Of a stretch of DNA of 34,730 bases, positions 10,535 to 19,321 are shown piece after piece. Made by a program: the position numbers and the translations under genes. How positions within the stretch are numbered: position 1 is the stretch's first letter; each line of letters starts with the position of its first letter. Origin of the DNA: JAJDYQ01 sp942491945 (GTDB lineage: Bacteria; Pseudomonadota; Gammaproteobacteria; JAJDYQ01); contig CALODD010000097.1 in assembly GCA_942491945.1 (NCBI GenBank), forward strand, positions 1 through 34,730, written 5' to 3'. A model generated the notes under the pieces. It had not been told where the DNA came from and made no database searches. It saw nothing but the letters and a program-made list of their open reading frames with translations.

Positions 10535-12655
10535 ATGAATACTAAAAAGACCATTCTGCTCATAATCCTTGCTGCGCTTATTGCTTCGTTTTTCGTTTTC
10601 GATTTACAGCAGTATTTAAGCTTTCCCTACATCAAAGCTCAGCAAGCCTCTTTGAATGAGTTTTACCAACAACAGCCTGTTCTTGTTATTGGCGCATACT
10701 TTCTTATTTATGTTCTGGTAACCGCGCTCTCATTACCGGGTGCCGCTATCATGACGCTCGTTGGTGGTGCAATTTTTGGCACATTAGTAGGTGTCATTAT
10801 TATTTCGTTTGCTTCTACTATCGGAGCAACAGGTGCCTTCCTGTTTGCACGCTTTGTCTTTGGTGACAGTGTGCAACAACGTTTTGGCTCTAGATTAACC
10901 GCAATTAATCGCGGCATAGAGAAAGACGGTGCATTCTATTTATTTGCTCTGCGGCTGGTTCCCGCCTTTCCTTTCTTCATGATCAACCTGCTCATGGGTC
11001 TAACGACGATCAAAACGTGGACATTCTTCTGGGTCAGCCAGATTGGTATGCTAGCAGGCACCATCGTCTACGTAGCAGCGGGAACCGAACTGGGTAAACT
11101 CGAATCGCTAAGCGGTATCCTGTCTCCAACATTAATCATCGCCTTCACGTTACTTGGCATCTTTCCCTTTATTGCTCGAAAGATACTCGATGTCATCAAG
11201 GCACAGCGCGTTTACAAAGGCTGGGATAAACCATCTAAATTTGACACCAATATTGTGGTTATCGGTGCGGGCGCAGCCGGCCTTGTCAGTGCATACATCG
11301 CTGCAGCCGTTAAGGCTAAAGTCATATTGATTGAAAAACACCAGATGGGTGGCGACTGCCTGAATACCGGCTGTGTCCCTTCTAAAGCATTAATTCGCTC
11401 GGCTAAGTACATGTCGCATATAGAGCGTCATAACGAATTCGGTATCAAAAGCGCCCATGCTGAAATTGACTTTAACCAGGTCATGGATCGCGTACATGCC
11501 ACCATTGAGAAGATCGAGCCACATGACTCTGTCGAACGATATACAAAACTTGGCGTTGATTGTATCCAGGGTGACGCGACAATTACCTCGCCCTGGACAA
11601 TCGAAGTCAACGGCGAAACGATTAACACTCGCTCCATTATTATTGCTGCTGGTGCACAACCTTATGTGCCAGACATACCCGGTATAGAAGAGATCGATTA
11701 CTTCACATCGGACACCATCTGGAATTTGCGTGAATTACCTCAGCGCCTACTGATTATAGGCGGCGGCCCCATCGGCTGTGAACTCGCACAGTCATTCCAG
11801 CGACTTGGCAGTCAGGTAACACAGGTTCAACGTGGGCAATACCTGATGCCTCGTGAAGACAGTGAGATTTCAGAAACCATCAAAGAAAAATTTCAGGCCG
11901 AAGGTATTGATGTCCGTACGGGGCATAGGCCATTGCGATTCGAGAACAAGCAATTGATCTGCGAATTCGATGGCAAGGAAACAATCATCCAATTCGATAC
12001 CCTGCTCATCTCGGTAGGACGTATCGCCCGAACTGAGGGCTATGGCCTGGAAAATATCGGTATCGATCTCGATAGCCATCGCACCATCGACACCAATGAG
12101 TTCCTACAAACACGCTATCCCAATATCTACGCCTGCGGCGATGTTACTGGCCCCTTCCAGTTCACTCATACCGCCGCTCACCAGGCCTGGTATGCGGCGG
12201 TGAACTCGCTGTTTGGATTCAAGAAATTCAAAGCCGATTATTCTGTTATTCCCTGGGCGACATTTACCGATCCAGAAGTTGCTCGTGTCGGCCTGAACGA
12301 ACAGGACGCCAAGGCCCAGAGCATCCCCTATGAAGTAACGACCTACGGTATTGATGATCTGGACCGCGCGATTGCAGACAGCGAAGCCCACGGCATGGTT
12401 AAAATACTGACTGTCCCCGGCAAAGATAAAATCCTCGGCGTCACTCTGGTCGGCGAGCACGCTGGTGATTTAATCAGTGAGTTTGTCCTTGCTATGCGCC
12501 ACAGCCTCGGCCTCAACAAAGTCCTGGGCACCATTCATATATACCCCACCCTCGCCGAAGCTAATAAATACGCCGCCGGTAACTGGAAAAAAGCTCATGC
12601 ACCAGCCGCCGCCCTCAGACTGCTGGAAAAATATCATCGCTGGCGTAGAGGCTAA
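10535..12655 (+). CDS. TVP38/TMEM64 membrane domain fused to a FAD-dependent pyridine nucleotide-disulfide oxidoreductase
   Basis: This is a 706-residue fusion. Residues 1-225 are a VTT/TVP38 (DedA-like) membrane domain with LPGAAIMTLVGGAIFG (67-82) and FALRLVPAFPFFMINLLMG (137-155), including the conserved RxxP-type element. Residues 236-706 are a class I flavin disulfide reductase. FAD is bound at GAGAAG (244-249), the redox-active cysteines are C275 and C280 in GGDCLNTGCVPSKA, NAD(P)H is bound at IGGGPIGCE, the second FAD motif is YACGD, and the dimer-interface HIYPTLAEANK matches the dihydrolipoamide dehydrogenase/mercuric reductase tail. There is no HMA domain or C-terminal CC pair, so mercury reduction is unlikely. 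The natural substrate is unknown. The fusion places the flavoprotein on the membrane. Confidence 0.92.
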   Translation: MNTKKTILLIILAALIASFFVFDLQQYLSFPYIKAQQASLNEFYQQQPVLVIGAYFLIYVLVTALSLPGAAIMTLVGGAIFGTLVGVIIISFASTIGATGAFLFARFVFGDSVQQRFGSRLTAINRGIEKDGAFYLFALRLVPAFPFFMINLLMGLTTIKTWTFFWVSQIGMLAGTIVYVAAGTELGKLESLSGILSPTLIIAFTLLGIFPFIARKILDVIKAQRVYKGWDKPSKFDTNIVVIGAGAAGLVSAYIAAAVKAKVILIEKHQMGGDCLNTGCVPSKALIRSAKYMSHIERHNEFGIKSAHAEIDFNQVMDRVHATIEKIEPHDSVERYTKLGVDCIQGDATITSPWTIEVNGETINTRSIIIAAGAQPYVPDIPGIEEIDYFTSDTIWNLRELPQRLLIIGGGPIGCELAQSFQRLGSQVTQVQRGQYLMPREDSEISETIKEKFQAEGIDVRTGHRPLRFENKQLICEFDGKETIIQFDTLLISVGRIARTEGYGLENIGIDLDSHRTIDTNEFLQTRYPNIYACGDVTGPFQFTHTAAHQAWYAAVNSLFGFKKFKADYSVIPWATFTDPEVARVGLNEQDAKAQSIPYEVTTYGIDDLDRAIADSEAHGMVKILTVPGKDKILGVTLVGEHAGDLISEFVLAMRHSLGLNKVLGTIHIYPTLAEANKYAAGNWKKAHAPAAALRLLEKYHRWRRG

Positions 12656-12731
12656 CCCACCCCAATCGGCTATTGAATTCAGCCCCTAAAACCCGATAAC
12701 GTGCGCATCTCCTTCGATCAGGATCGGACCG

Positions 12732-13535
12732 ATGCGTGAAAAACTAGGGCAATGGATTGAATCACCCAAAATTCAATTCTTCATCATTTTTCTAATTATT
12801 ATCAATGCCATTATTCTCGGCATGGAAACCGATGCCGATATCATGGCTGAATACGGCGATTTACTACTAACTGCTGACAAGGTCATTCTGACCGTATTTG
12901 TAGTCGAAATTCTGATTAAGCTAGTTGCTTACCATTGGTCCTTTTTCCGTAACCCATGGAACGTCTTTGATTTTGTGATCGTCGGCATCGCGCTCGTACC
13001 ATCCAGTGGCCCTCTCAATATCCTACGAGCCCTCCGAGTGCTACGTGTGCTCCGCTTGATTTCCATGGTTCCTCAACTACGAATGGTCGTTGAAGCCTTA
13101 CTAAAAGCTATACCTGGCATCACATCCGTGGCCGGTCTCATGATGTTATTGTTTTATGTATTCGCTGTTATGGCGACCAGCCTCTATGGCACTGACTTTC
13201 CTGAATGGTTCGGCAGCATTGGTGCGTCGATGTATACCCTGTTCCAGATCATGACACTTGAAAGCTGGTCTATGGGTATCGTCCGGCCGGTCATGGATGT
13301 CCAGCCGTATGCCTGGATCTTCTTTGTACCCTTTATTCTGATCGCGACCTTCACCATGCTTAACTTGTTTATCGGCATCATTGTCGACACCATGCAAACC
13401 ATGCATGAAGCAACTCATGAACACGATAAAGAAGAGATCGAAGAAACCATTAATACCGATACTCAGCTTTTACTTCAGGAACTGAAGTCACTGAAAGCGG
13501 AAGTCAGTTTACTCCGTCAGGCGATTAAGCAATGA
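12732..13535 (+). CDS. NaChBac/NavAb-type voltage-gated sodium channel
   Basis: This 267-residue single-domain six-helix channel would work as a tetramer. The S4 voltage sensor carries arginines every third residue (R99, R102, R105, R108 in RALRVLRVLRLI). The selectivity filter TLESWS at 175-180 matches the sodium-selective bacterial channels. S6 is FTMLNLFIGIIVDTM (207-221), followed by a charged neck and a predicted coiled coil (about 240-265), as in NaChBac. The stop overlaps the start of the next gene by 4 bases (ATGA), so translation is coupled. The likely role is Na+-dependent control of motility or pH response. The neighbouring antiporter and mechanosensitive channel suggest an ion-homeostasis cluster. 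Confidence 0.95.
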   Translation: MREKLGQWIESPKIQFFIIFLIIINAIILGMETDADIMAEYGDLLLTADKVILTVFVVEILIKLVAYHWSFFRNPWNVFDFVIVGIALVPSSGPLNILRALRVLRVLRLISMVPQLRMVVEALLKAIPGITSVAGLMMLLFYVFAVMATSLYGTDFPEWFGSIGASMYTLFQIMTLESWSMGIVRPVMDVQPYAWIFFVPFILIATFTMLNLFIGIIVDTMQTMHEATHEHDKEEIEETINTDTQLLLQELKSLKAEVSLLRQAIKQ

Positions 13536-14233
13536 GCGACAAGGATACGTTGCAAATACTCGGCGAGCTGAAAATCGAAATCACTCAACACCCCATGTTG
13601 TCCAGCAAGCTGGTGGAATACATAGCCAACGCGGACTCACTGGATCGAGATACAGCACGCGCATTCGCATTGATGTACTACCCACATATATTACGTACCC
13701 GCCTCTATCAGGCGAACACTCTGGGTATTACACCTGATGAGAACATACAGTTCGTACTTGCCGATATCCTGTATGACGAATATGGCAATGGTGACGTAGA
13801 TCGATCCCATATGGCGGTGTATCGAAAGTTTTTATATGCACTAGACCTGACGGATGAAGATATTTCCAACGCCCCAATTATTCCCGAACTTCAGATGTAC
13901 ATCGACGGCATGATGCACCTGACTCAGGGAAAAGACTGGCTCGCTGCTGTTGCAGCCGTTGGTATAGCGAGTGAGTGGCCCATACCGGAACTTTATACGG
14001 CATTTGTGAAAGGCTTTAGAACTATTCCGGGCATCACTGATGATGACCTTGAATTATTCATCAGCCATATTGAACTGGATCTGGAGCATTCACGTATGAT
14101 GGAAGACGCCATCACACCTTATTTAAATAACCCGGACACTCTGGCCAGCATCCGGCGTGGAATAAAACATAATCTGGATGCTCGTGTTGTCATGATGAAT
14201 GGCATTCAACAACGACTGCCGCATACCACTTGA
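13532..14233 (+). CDS. Iron-containing haem-oxygenase-like (HDO / TENA-PQQC fold) protein
   Basis: This 233-residue all-helical protein has the ligand spacing of haem-oxygenase-like di-iron oxidases. Candidate ligands are E83 and H93 (DEYGNG..RSH), E148 (ASEWP), and H179, D183, H186 in ISHIELDLEH. Members of this fold carry out varied O2-dependent oxidations (for example UndA, SznF, CADD), and the substrate cannot be read from sequence. It overlaps the sodium channel gene by 4 bases and is followed after 32 bases by cmoA. It lacks a signal peptide and is probably cytoplasmic. Overlap with a channel gene is unexpected for a biosynthetic enzyme. Confidence 0.8.
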   Translation: MSDKDTLQILGELKIEITQHPMLSSKLVEYIANADSLDRDTARAFALMYYPHILRTRLYQANTLGITPDENIQFVLADILYDEYGNGDVDRSHMAVYRKFLYALDLTDEDISNAPIIPELQMYIDGMMHLTQGKDWLAAVAAVGIASEWPIPELYTAFVKGFRTIPGITDDDLELFISHIELDLEHSRMMEDAITPYLNNPDTLASIRRGIKHNLDARVVMMNGIQQRLPHTT

Positions 14234-14265
14234 CCTTCAATGGTTAATTCATCATCGTCAGCCTA

Positions 14266-14991
14266 ATGAGCACGAGCGACACAATATTTAATACACCAAG
14301 AGGCAAAGCACCTTTTGTCTTTGACGAGGCGGTTGCGAACGTCTTTCCAGACATGATTAAGCGTTCCGTTCCCGGCTACGCCAATGTTATTGCTGGAACA
14401 GGGTTAATTGCTGCTGATTATATTCAGAATAACAGTCATGTGTATGATCTCGGTTGCTCTCTTGGTGCTTCAACCTTCGCCATACTAGACACAGTCAATA
14501 CAGATGAATTTCAGATTATCGCCATTGATAATTCAGAAGATATGCTACAACGCTTACAGAACAATATTCAGAAAGCGAAAAATTCAACTAAGGTCAGCAG
14601 TATCTGCTCAGATATACTCGATATAGATATCAGCAATGCCTCAGTTGTCGTTTTAAATTACACCCTGCAATTCATACCACTCGAACAACGCATACCCTTG
14701 TTGCAAAAGATTTATAACGGCATGCTTGATAACGGTGTACTTATCCTTTCAGAAAAACTAGCCTTTGATACACCAGAGGAACAACAACGACAAACAGCTT
14801 TACATGAATCTTTTAAACGCACACAAGGCTACTCTGAACTGGAAATAGCACAAAAACGAGCTGCACTTGAAAACGTATTAATTCCTGAACCCTATTCAGC
14901 CCATCATCAACGATTAACCGATATCGGCTTTCGTGAAACGCAGATGTGGTTCCGTAGTATTAACTTCGCATCGATGATGGCATGGAAATAG
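14266..14991 (+). CDS. cmoA: Carboxy-S-adenosyl-L-methionine synthase CmoA
   Basis: This 241-residue cytoplasmic enzyme makes carboxy-SAM from SAM and prephenate for wobble-uridine modification of tRNAs. The fold is a Rossmann methyltransferase, with DLGCSLGAS (motif I) near residue 64, FPDMIKRSVPGY (26-37), the region that contacts prephenate/SAM in CmoA, and LNYTLQFIP in the middle. The C-terminal FRETQMWFRSINFASMMAWK is typical of CmoA. The end overlaps the start of cmoB by 10 bases, the usual arrangement in gammaproteobacteria. Confidence 0.96.
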   Translation: MSTSDTIFNTPRGKAPFVFDEAVANVFPDMIKRSVPGYANVIAGTGLIAADYIQNNSHVYDLGCSLGASTFAILDTVNTDEFQIIAIDNSEDMLQRLQNNIQKAKNSTKVSSICSDILDIDISNASVVVLNYTLQFIPLEQRIPLLQKIYNGMLDNGVLILSEKLAFDTPEEQQRQTALHESFKRTQGYSELEIAQKRAALENVLIPEPYSAHHQRLTDIGFRETQMWFRSINFASMMAWK

Positions 14992-15953
14992 TTGATTTCA
15001 ATCACCTCAATCATATTCTCAAATCGAACAACTTATGGGATTGGGGACATGATCTGGAAGCCATCGGCCGCGACTTTCTAAAAACGAATCCACATGGACG
15101 CACACAAATTTGGTTAGATACGATCCAGTCATTCCCGAATCTAGATATTGCCCAACGAGACTTAAACAGCAAAGCGATAACAGTCGCGACAAATCAGAAC
15201 TTCGATCAACCAGCACTTGAAGATAAATTGAAAAGTATGTTCCCCTGGCGCAAGGGGCCATTCAATATTCATAATATTTATATCGATACGGAATGGCGTT
15301 CTGACCTCAAGTGGGATCGACTCGCCGATAAAATTTCGCCACTAACCGATCGCAATGTTCTCGATATTGGTTGTGGTAGTGGTTACCACATGTGGCGCAT
15401 GTTAGGTGCTGGTGCGCGTTGCACCATCGGCATTGATCCCATGCGCTTATTTGTCGCACAGTTTCAGGCCTTAAGACATTTCATTGGTAAAGATCTGCCG
15501 ATCTGCATTCTGCCCACTGGCATCGAAGAACTGCCATTTCATACGCCGGCCTTCGATACGATATTTTCCATGGGTGTTCTCTACCACCGTCGTGATCCCG
15601 TTGCTCATATCGAACAATTAAAATCACTATTGGCCACCGGTGGCGAGCTTGTACTGGAAACATTGATTATCGAAGAGGACAAACCTGCAACACTTCAACC
15701 TGAAGGACGCTACGCCAAGATGCGCAATGTCTATGACATTCCATCTATCCCCTTACTCACAGACTGGATAGCTTCTGCTGGCATGAAAGATATCCGGGTC
15801 ATTGATATTTCACCGACCACCGAAGATGAACAGCGTACAACTAACTGGATGCCCTTCGAATCACTTAAAGATTTTCTTGATCCTGTTGATTCAACTAAAA
15901 CTATCGAAGGCCACCCCGCTCCAGTAAGAGCAGTCATTACTGCATCTTATTAA
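14982..15953 (+). CDS. cmoB: tRNA U34 carboxymethyltransferase CmoB
   Basis: This 323-residue enzyme uses carboxy-SAM to turn 5-hydroxyuridine-34 into 5-carboxymethoxyuridine in tRNA. It has the CmoB marks: an N-terminal helical domain, MFPWRKGPF, IYIDTEWRSDLKWDRL, the SAM-site motif VLDIGCGSGYHMWRM, and FSMGVLYHRRDP. Length is the family norm. It overlaps cmoA by 10 bases, with its start ATG inside the end of cmoA. Its stop overlaps the convergent membrane-protein gene by a few bases. Confidence 0.96.
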   Translation: MEIVDFNHLNHILKSNNLWDWGHDLEAIGRDFLKTNPHGRTQIWLDTIQSFPNLDIAQRDLNSKAITVATNQNFDQPALEDKLKSMFPWRKGPFNIHNIYIDTEWRSDLKWDRLADKISPLTDRNVLDIGCGSGYHMWRMLGAGARCTIGIDPMRLFVAQFQALRHFIGKDLPICILPTGIEELPFHTPAFDTIFSMGVLYHRRDPVAHIEQLKSLLATGGELVLETLIIEEDKPATLQPEGRYAKMRNVYDIPSIPLLTDWIASAGMKDIRVIDISPTTEDEQRTTNWMPFESLKDFLDPVDSTKTIEGHPAPVRAVITASY

Positions 15954-16378
15954 TCGTGAGTGTCTTCGATAGCACCATCCGTTTTCCAGAAAGGGCGGTC
16001 GTGCGACCAACCATAAAATACGAGATAAGTCGCAATCATTAGCGCAAAGCCAAGAGCCACCCAAATACTCATGTTATGCACCAGAAATATTTCACGACCA
16101 AAAGTCAGTGTTGCCATAAACACAAAATGATAGAGCACCATTCGGTGTGATTCTTTCATCAAACGAATACGCGCCATCTGCGTCAACTCGAAACAAATAA
16201 TCGCGTAAAACAGCTCGGTCGTCAGCACACCTTTAAGCTGTGAAAATTCTTCATAAACCAGGTAGATGCCTTTAATTAACATGCCGAATGCGCCGGCCAT
16301 GGTTAATAGTGCCGACACCACCCAGAATAGTTGTTCAACCACCTGGAAAATACTGAAAATACGTTCTTTATTCACCAT
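15950..16378 (-). CDS. Small four-helix membrane protein, possibly PsiE-like
   Basis: This 142-residue protein has four hydrophobic segments (about 12-38, 52-70, 83-98 and 103-124) and a charged C-terminus. Size and topology resemble the PsiE phosphate-starvation family, but I see no decisive motif, so the family is a guess. It converges on cmoB with a 4-base overlap and probably has its own promoter in the 146-base gap before the kinase gene. Confidence 0.6.
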   Translation of the reverse strand: MVNKERIFSIFQVVEQLFWVVSALLTMAGAFGMLIKGIYLVYEEFSQLKGVLTTELFYAIICFELTQMARIRLMKESHRMVLYHFVFMATLTFGREIFLVHNMSIWVALGFALMIATYLVFYGWSHDRPFWKTDGAIEDTHD

Positions 16379-16524
16379 CGTCGCCCACTTTCCGGTTACA
16401 TGAAAAACAGCCTACCTGATCTTCACCTAATATTGTTAGACTAAAGCCCAATTTATATTAATGATATGTTTCAAACTAATGACTTTCGGTATCCCAGATC
16501 GTAATTTAATCAGGATCGTACCCA
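16379..16524. promoter_or_regulatory. Divergent intergenic region between membrane protein and Ser/Thr kinase
   Basis: This 146-base AT-rich gap must drive both divergent genes. I see no strong operator or terminator in it. Confidence 0.3.
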
Positions 16525-17907
16525 ATGACTGAAAAACGTCATCGCAATGCGCTGCAAGCCGGCTATGACCTGCACTGGTATACCATTCAGGACGTTCTGG
16601 GTCAGGGCGGCTTTGGTATCACTTATCTCGCTTATGACAACAATCTAAAACATTCCGTCGCTATCAAAGAATATCTACCGTCGGGTCTGGCGATGCGGGA
16701 ATCGGATAGTACGATTCAGCCCCTCAGCGAGGAGCATCGAAACGATTACCAGTGGGGTCTAGAACGATTTCTAACAGAAGCTCGGACGCTTACGCAATTT
16801 GACCATAATAATATTGTCCGCGTCTTAACTGTTTTTGAGCTCAACCAGACAGCCTATATGGTCATGCGCTACGAGGAAGGTAAAGCACTCGATACCTTGT
16901 TACCGAAGGGAGCTACTCTGGAAGAACAATGGCTCAAGCGCATGATAATTCCAATGATTGGTGGCCTGAGCAAAGTCCACGCTGCTGGCTTCATTCATCG
17001 CGATATCAAACCAGGAAATATTTTCATCCGTGCCGACCAGTCTCCCGTCCTTATCGACTTTGGCTCTGCCAGACAGGCCTTCGGACAGGAAACACGAACA
17101 CTAACGGCCATGGTCTCCCCCGGATATGCGCCGTTCGAACAGTATCATTCAAAAAGCGATCAACAGGGCCCCTGGACCGACATCTACGGGCTGGGTGCAA
17201 CCTTATACCGCGCCACTACAGGACAGGCACCTATCGATGCATTAGAACGTAGCGAAGCCATGTTACGAGAATCCAAAGATAGTTATGTATCGGTTTTTGA
17301 ATACGCGGATACCAGCAAGTATTCATCTGGCTTTCTCGCGGCCATTGATCACGCCATGATCTTTAATGAGAAAAAGCGTCCTCAAACACTTAAAAGCTGG
17401 TTACAGGAATTACAACAGGAACATGCGGAACATGCTGTATCACCAACCACTGTCCCTGCAAAGCCAGTTAAGAAGAAACAATCCATAGAAAAGCAGCCAA
17501 AGAAAGAAGCATCTTTTCTCGGCCGCATAATGATGTTCCTGATATTCCTGCTATTAGTCGCCGCGCTCTTTATCGTACAACCATGGCGCGCATTAGAACG
17601 GCTCCAGACCAGTAACCCTCCAGCGCCTGCTAATCAGAATACTAGCCTCGGGGCTTTACAATCATCAGACACTGATAACTTGATTCGAGATTATCAACAA
17701 TCATTACAGAGTGACGCTAACAATACCCAGGCGCAAAGTTCGTTAGCCACACTCGCTGAATACCATGCAGCGTTGGCAGAACAAGCCGCTCAGAACCAGC
17801 AAATAGGCCTTGCTCGTGAACACTTCAGAAAGGCAATGGATGCAGCACCTGACGAACAAACTAGAAATGAGGTCAGAACGCTGTTGCAGGATTTAGACCG
17901 TCGCTAA
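16525..17907 (+). CDS. Membrane-anchored Hanks-type Ser/Thr protein kinase
   Basis: This is a 460-residue protein. The kinase domain (about 18-300) has the glycine loop GQGGFG (26-31), lysine K48 (AIKEY), glutamate E85, catalytic HRD (158-160) with N165, DFG (178-180), and a PGYAPFEQY activation/P+1 segment, so it should be active. A lysine-rich linker leads to one membrane helix (334-352). The C-terminal region (about 365-460) outside the membrane is helical and TPR-like (a QSLQSDANNTQAQSSLATLA unit, then REHFRKAMDAAP). The kinase domain would be cytoplasmic and the tail periplasmic, so the tail may sense a ligand. It converges with the histidine kinase gene, 23 bases away. No phosphatase or FHA gene is adjacent. 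Confidence 0.92.
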   Translation: MTEKRHRNALQAGYDLHWYTIQDVLGQGGFGITYLAYDNNLKHSVAIKEYLPSGLAMRESDSTIQPLSEEHRNDYQWGLERFLTEARTLTQFDHNNIVRVLTVFELNQTAYMVMRYEEGKALDTLLPKGATLEEQWLKRMIIPMIGGLSKVHAAGFIHRDIKPGNIFIRADQSPVLIDFGSARQAFGQETRTLTAMVSPGYAPFEQYHSKSDQQGPWTDIYGLGATLYRATTGQAPIDALERSEAMLRESKDSYVSVFEYADTSKYSSGFLAAIDHAMIFNEKKRPQTLKSWLQELQQEHAEHAVSPTTVPAKPVKKKQSIEKQPKKEASFLGRIMMFLIFLLLVAALFIVQPWRALERLQTSNPPAPANQNTSLGALQSSDTDNLIRDYQQSLQSDANNTQAQSSLATLAEYHAALAEQAAQNQQIGLAREHFRKAMDAAPDEQTRNEVRTLLQDLDRR

Positions 17908-17930
17908 TAAAGTATCGATGTTAAACAGAC

Positions 17931-19223
17931 TCAATCTTCAACTACGTTTAAATCGAGAAAAAAGCTCGAGCCTTTACCCGCCTCACTTTCATAGCTGATT
18001 TTTCCATCCATAGCTTCAATGAGCTGCTTCGTGATGGATAAGCCAATACCTGTACCCTGCACTTTCGTGTTTTCTGCGCCAAGACGTTCGAACGGCGTGA
18101 ATAATTTATCTTTCATGTCTTCAGGAATACCGGCACCAGTATCCGTTATACTAATTCTTACCATCGAGTCACCATGCCTTTTTGACTGTAACTCAATGAG
18201 GCCGTTATTTTTATTATATTTAACGGCGTTACTCAGTATATTGATCACGGCCTGTTTGAGCTTGGTGTAATCTGCATGGACACGCACATCCAGATCAATA
18301 TCGACTTCCAGATTAATCTGCTTTTCCAATGCAGTCTGCTCAATAAATTTATGACATTTATCCAGCACATCTTTTAGTTCTACAGATTCCATAGATAGAC
18401 TTAACTGACCGGTTTCAATTTGTGACAGGTCGAGTACTTCATCAACAAGCTGCAACAGATGATGACCAGCATTACTAATATGCTGAACATTTGCCTTCGT
18501 TTCTTCATCAACACGGTTTTGCAGTATCAGTAAATCTGAAAAACCAATAATCGCATTTAACGGCGTCCTCAACTCATGGCTCATACTGGACAGGAATTCC
18601 GATTTAGCCTCATTGGCTTTTTCAGCTTCTGCTCGAGTTTTATCCAGCTCACGATTTAACTGAATATTATGTGTCGTCGTTCGGAACTGTTCATTTGCCG
18701 ACCGGATAATGACTGCTGTATAGGTCAGCGCAAGCAGCGCCATAAAAAAATAAGTACCCTGATCATGGGCATAGAATGAATAGACAAATGCGAATGCCTG
18801 CAGCCCCATGGAGCCAATCAGGTAATAGATAAACGGCTGCATAATGACAGCCATCGTTGTAATACCTGCTGATGTAATACCGAGTATGACTGCCAGTAGA
18901 AATAACTGGCTAAAGAAATCGACATATATGGCTGCAACGACTGAAAGAATGCCCCATACCGTGCCGACCAGAAACAATATAAAGATATAACGAGAAACCC
19001 AGAGTCTCTTTTCGTCAGACTCTCCCCTGGGAGGCAAATGGTTGACATGATAAATACGAAAATACGCCGCAAGACAAAGGACGAAAGCCCAGACAATCTG
19101 AAACAGCATTGGCAAGCTATCGGTCATCACGAACAGCACCAGGAAACCGGCAATTACGTTGGCAATTGCGCCCTGACGCGTCTGCCTCGCTAGCAGTTCA
19201 AACTGTTCGTAATATATCCTCAT
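17931..19223 (-). CDS. Membrane histidine kinase with six-helix sensor
   Basis: This is a 430-residue protein. Six or so hydrophobic segments fill residues 18-172, followed by a short coiled linker. The HisKA phosphoacceptor is SSMSHELRTPLN with H216. The ATP-binding domain shows N-box ILSNAVKYNKNNG, G1 DTGAGIP, F-box FTPFERLG and G2 GTGIGLSI, so it should be an active kinase. There is no receiver domain, and no response-regulator gene lies next to it, so it is an orphan whose partner is elsewhere. The sensor is embedded in the membrane without a periplasmic domain of size. Confidence 0.92.
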   Translation of the reverse strand: MRIYYEQFELLARQTRQGAIANVIAGFLVLFVMTDSLPMLFQIVWAFVLCLAAYFRIYHVNHLPPRGESDEKRLWVSRYIFILFLVGTVWGILSVVAAIYVDFFSQLFLLAVILGITSAGITTMAVIMQPFIYYLIGSMGLQAFAFVYSFYAHDQGTYFFMALLALTYTAVIIRSANEQFRTTTHNIQLNRELDKTRAEAEKANEAKSEFLSSMSHELRTPLNAIIGFSDLLILQNRVDEETKANVQHISNAGHHLLQLVDEVLDLSQIETGQLSLSMESVELKDVLDKCHKFIEQTALEKQINLEVDIDLDVRVHADYTKLKQAVINILSNAVKYNKNNGLIELQSKRHGDSMVRISITDTGAGIPEDMKDKLFTPFERLGAENTKVQGTGIGLSITKQLIEAMDGKISYESEAGKGSSFFLDLNVVED

Positions 19224-19321
19224 CTATGAGCCCACTTACCTCAATGAGCTCAACTTACATGGCCTCTTCAGCCAGAGCAAATAATTCAGGTTATTAGATT
19301 GTCATTAATCGTAAATGTATA

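Larger units (their letters stand above)
5758..12929. repeat. Right arm of the giant inverted repeat (the genuine copy)
   Basis: This is the source arm of the palindrome. From about 6.23 kb onward its genes are intact and full length, so it is the corrected copy. From 5758 to about 6230 it still carries at least two frame errors (one in the HIT-like gene, one in the FmdB-like gene), as expected if error correction was poor near the fold. Confidence 0.9.

Noticed and set aside
10535..12655. Mercuric reductase (merA)
   Set aside because: There is no N-terminal metal-binding domain and no C-terminal cysteine pair, and no mer genes lie nearby. Only the general flavoprotein scaffold matches.
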